A stretch of DNA of 64,000 nt, from assembly GCA_963739385.1 (NCBI GenBank), contig CAVUAI010000063.1, forward strand, positions 109,482 to 173,481, written 5' to 3'. The DNA comes from VAZQ01 sp963739385. Its GTDB lineage: Bacteria; Pseudomonadota; Alphaproteobacteria; Rhizobiales; Xanthobacteraceae. Position numbers and translations under genes: made by a program. Positions 61,480-64,000 of the stretch are shown here, piece by piece. The notes under the pieces were generated by a model, which searched no databases, was not told the DNA's origin, and worked only from the letters and a program-made list of their open reading frames with translations. Position 1 is the first letter of the stretch. Every line of letters begins with the position of its first letter.

Positions 61480-62476
61480 ATGAAATTTCCCCGCCGCAGT
61501 TTCTTGCACTCGGGCTGCCGGCGCTGCCGCGCTGCTGGCCATCTTGCGCATCGCATGGGCGCAAACTTATCCGACGCGGCTGGGTCACGATCGTTGTTCC
61601 ATTCGCCCCCGGCGGCACAACCGATGTTAGCGCCCGCATCGTGGCCGAGCACATGTCACGCACGCTGGGCCAGCAGTTCATCATCGAGAACGTGCCGGGG
61701 GCCGGCGGCACCACCGGGTCAGCGCGCGCCATGCGCGCCGTTGCGGACGGTTACACGATCATGATGGGGCAGGTCGGAACGCACGCGTTCTCGGTCGCGC
61801 TCTATCCCAATTTGGCCCTACAGGCCGGACGTCGATTTTGCGCCGATCGGGCTGGTGCTCGACTCCCCTCTTCTTATCGTTGCTAGAAAAGATTTTCTGC
61901 CAAAGGACCTCAGAGACTTTGCAGCTTACATTAGGGCGAACGGCGACAAGCTCAATGTCGCGAATGCCGGCGTGGGCTCGATCACCTATACGTTTGCGCT
62001 CTACCTGAACTCGGTCTTGGGTGTGAAGCCGACGATGGTACCATTCAATGGCGCTGCGCCCGCGGCGAACGCGCTTATCGCCGGCCACGTCGATTACATG
62101 TGCAACTTGATCGCGGAAATCGGCCAGCAGGTGCAGGCCGGGACAGTCAAGGCCTATGGGACTAGCGGCGCGCGGCGTCACCCGATGCTGCCGGAAGTGC
62201 TCGAGCGCCGAGGAGGCCGGCATGCCCGAATTCCAGGCCACCGCCTGGTTTGCGCTGTTTGCGCCCAAGGGCGTGCCGCAGGGCGTTCTCGATCGGCTCA
62301 GCGACGCGCTCGACCGCGCCCTGGACGACAACAATGTCCGCCGCCGCCTGCGCGACATCGGCGGCGACGACCTGCCCAAGGTAAAGCGCGGGCAGCAGCC
62401 GCTCGCCGCGCTGATAAAGAGTGAGATTGCCCGCTGGACGCCGATCATCAAGTCCGCGAACGTCAGGCCGGAGTGA
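61480..62476 (+). pseudogene. Bug/TctC substrate-binding protein, frameshifted
   Basis: Starts MKFPRRSFLH like the protein at 58144 and then shifts. MAEHMSRTLGQQFIIENVPG, GAGGTTGSARAMRAVADGYT (61641-61820), VLDSPLLIVARKDFLPKDLR to GHVDYMCNLIAEIGQQVQAG (61855-62200) and PEFQATAWFALFAPKGVPQG to SANVRPE (62224-62476) are in different frames. All parts of the family are present, with about four indels. The same trimmed joining block precedes both TctC-type genes. Confidence 0.85.
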
Positions 62477-62666
62477 GGCCGACATTCCATAAATCGCGTT
62501 CCGCGAAAACCGCGGTCGGCGTGCCTGGCGGTACAGCACAGCGACTTGCGCGCTCGAGGAGATGGCCGCGCGCGCGTAGCATTGCCGGCGGGGCCGCTCG
62601 GCGGGCGGCCCCTGTATTTCTTGGATCTCACTTGTTGGAGCCCTGTGGTCCGTGACACTTTAAACG

Positions 62667-62861
62667 ATGTCCGAGAGCGCGCAGGATCTGCGAGCCCAAG
62701 CGGAGCGTTGCATCCGGCTGGCGATAGAGGTGCGCTACGCCCTCCGTATCGGAAAGCCTCATGGCCCTGGCGGCCGATCATTTTGAGCGCGCTGCCAAGA
62801 ACTCGGAGAGAGACCCGCCGCAGTGCAACAGCAGCAGCAAAACCAGCCGAAGAAGGAATAG
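62667..62861 (+). pseudogene. Small rhizobial-type protein, frameshifted
   Basis: MSESAQDLRAQAERCIRLAI at the start, ESLMALAADHFERAAKNSER in a second frame, then QQQQNQPKKE and stop back in the first. The pieces add up to a roughly 64-residue helical protein of a type frequent in Bradyrhizobium. Two compensating indels. Confidence 0.6.
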
Positions 62862-63000
62862 CTCAAGCCGCGGAAGCCCCCCGCTTACGGGGCCTCCCGA
62901 TTCGGCGCCCCCTGAGGAGGGACAAATCAAGTCTCGCTATGCGTCTCGGTTGAGCGTACCCCTGTCCTCATCACCGGCAGCGCCCACTGCGGCAGGCGTC

Positions 63001-63036
63001 GGTGGCTGAGAGCGTTGTGCTCCCGCCTGTACAGTC
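63001..63036 (+). promoter_or_regulatory. Shared 5' motif, copy 2
   Basis: GGTGGCTGAGAG then GCTCCCGCCTGTAC, matching 42468-42506. It ends 14 bp before the ATG of the next small gene, the same distance as at the other site. Confidence 0.45.
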
Positions 63037-63049
63037 AGGGAGCATCAAA

Positions 63050-63271
63050 ATGGCTTTGTCCCGCACGCTCCATGGTTCAGCGTTCACGCCGGAAGACATC
63101 CGTGTACTGACAACGGCGTATGAGCAGGCCTTGCAAGCCCTTCGGCTGATCAATCGCGCCGACCCTGACAACAGAGTTCGTCGCCAAAAAAATCATCGAA
63201 CATGCCGCCCGCGGAGAGCGCGACCCCATACGATTGCGGGCATTCGTTGTTCAGGCTTTATCGATTGAGCC
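63050..63271 (+). pseudogene. Small conserved protein, single frameshift
   Basis: MALSRTLHGSAFTPEDIRVL and TTAYEQALQALRLINRADP are in the first frame. After an indel at about 63168, TEFVAKKIIEHAARGERDPI and RLRAFVVQALSIE continue in another. Together this is a complete small helical protein of a kind common in Bradyrhizobium. An isolated sequencing error would restore it. Confidence 0.65.
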
Positions 63272-63309
63272 TCCGCGCCCACGCCCGAAAAATCAGGGAG
63301 CCACTCGTC

Positions 63310-63477
63310 ATGCCACCGCTATTCCAACCACCGCCGCCGCCGTGCGCTAGGTGCGGCATCACGACCGTCTTAGCCCCCGCATCCGAGAGGGGCCAACGGG
63401 TTTTCGTGGTTCGGTGCCCCGCGTGCGGGCATCCTGGCACGTACTCACTCGATTATGACGCGCTACGCGCGTGGTGA
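63310..63477 (+). CDS. Small zinc-ribbon protein
   Basis: A 55-residue protein, MPPLFQPPPPPCARCGITTV at the start, with CARC and CPAC pairs separated by about 22 residues, the spacing of a zinc ribbon. It ends GTYSLDYDALRAW. Start at the ATG after CACTCGTC; the frame is open from 63202. Likely a small nucleic-acid or redox-related protein, function unknown. Confidence 0.6.
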   Translation: MPPLFQPPPPPCARCGITTVLAPASERGQRVFVVRCPACGHPGTYSLDYDALRAW

Positions 63478-63718
63478 GCGATGGTCATCAGCGCCCCCCT
63501 GTGACGTGGCGACTTGCCCCGCGCGTCTTTTTTTTGGAGATAGAGAGTCGACCAAGGACAGGCCCAAGAAACCGCGCGAGGATGATTTCCGGGAGACGCC
63601 GGCGTGGCATCGGGCCCGAGCGCAAGGCTTGCGGAAGAGCGGCTTCGCGAAGATGGCCCAAGAGCACGAACAGATCGCGCAGATGATCGAAAGCCGGCGG
63701 AAGCAGCAGGCGAAATAG
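63455..63718 (+). CDS. Hypothetical small basic protein
   Basis: An 87-residue frame. The C-terminal half (WHRARAQGLRKSGFAKMAQE then HEQIAQMIESRRKQQAK) looks like a real charged helix; the first 35 residues are less protein-like and overlap the zinc-ribbon gene, so the true start may be inside. The remaining 282 bp to the window end shows no gene. Confidence 0.4.
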   Translation: MTRYARGERWSSAPPCDVATCPARLFFGDRESTKDRPKKPREDDFRETPAWHRARAQGLRKSGFAKMAQEHEQIAQMIESRRKQQAK

Positions 63719-64000
63719 CGGCGCTCGCCACACGCTGCATCCGATAGTGACGAAGCGCCAACTGAGGCGGTTTACTCGGATGCTTTGCCGCTCTGCGCTT
63801 TGACTGGCTTCTATTCGTCTCAATTGGCTAGCGAAGCAAAAGCCAAGCCTGAGCGGCAGTAACGAGGCGCCGGCGATGCTGGTGGTCGCTTTCTGCCTGC
63901 GCCAGCTTCGCTTCGGCCTTCGACCGGCATTCGGCAGATCTGAGCATTGGATTCTCGGCCATCTCGCACAGAGACTAACGAATGGCCGGGTCGCGGGTCT

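Overview
The window looks like a chromosomal segment of a GC-rich alphaproteobacterium of the order Hyphomicrobiales, most like Bradyrhizobium, Rhodopseudomonas or a close relative. This is judged from protein style (isoquinoline-1-oxidoreductase-type Mo hydroxylase, DUF2237, DUF4399, Bug/TctC and COG2984-type binding proteins, many small conserved rhizobial proteins), from the intergenic palindromes, and from IS110/IS630/IS5 material. No tRNA, rRNA, CRISPR array or phage module was seen.

The dominant feature is a very large set of head-to-tail genes for periplasmic ABC-transporter substrate-binding proteins (ABC_sub_bind/COG2984 type, about 325 residues). I count 35 modules in five runs on the + strand: one at 5.5 kb, seven at 10.9-17.8 kb, fourteen at 19.1-33.9 kb, eleven at 47.3-58.1 kb and two at 59.5-61.5 kb. 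Nearly every module starts with the same twin-arginine-like leader (MRRREFITLLGG...) and ends with the residues ARADEVIE. Each stop codon overlaps the next start codon (ATGA). No ABC permease or ATPase gene is present anywhere in the 64 kb. Neighbouring modules belong to different subfamilies and are quite divergent, yet the roughly 100 bp that joins two genes is almost invariant in DNA sequence. The same joining block also sits in front of unrelated genes: a cupin (21.6 kb), a DUF4399 protein (43.0 kb, far from any binding-protein gene) and two Bug/TctC binding proteins (58.1 and 61.5 kb). Orphan leaders sit at two run ends (6.5 and 33.9 kb). This looks like a cassette-like system in which a mobile or gene-converted joining block supplies stop codon, ribosome-binding site, start codon and export signal.

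Three of the runs start after the same roughly 130-bp upstream element (10.8, 18.9 and 47.2 kb). Its core, a direct repeat of ATTCAG with 10-bp period followed by GGTCTGCCCCAAGG, also stands before three other genes or runs (4.9, 18.6 and 59.4 kb). The last runs (48-62 kb) are heavily decayed by frameshifts, whereas the earlier ones are nearly all open.

Region by region: 1-3.3 kb, Mo hydroxylase subunits, a diheme cytochrome-like protein and a DUF2237 protein. 3.4-4.8 kb, a complete IS110-family element. 5-6.6 kb, a secreted hypothetical protein and a single binding protein. 6.6-8.9 kb, two GNAT acetyltransferases and a LanC-like protein on the minus strand. 9-10.5 kb, a LysR remnant, palindromes and a TauE/SafE permease. 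10.8-33.9 kb, binding-protein runs with two small genes between them. 33.9-42.8 kb, DHFR-like, GST, GDPD, a frameshifted acyl-CoA ligase, an HNH remnant, a secreted M20 peptidase overlapping a secreted amidase, and a small protein. 43-47.2 kb, DUF4399, transposase and regulator remnants and several very small genes. 47.2-62.5 kb, decaying binding-protein runs. 62.5-64 kb, small, partly broken genes.
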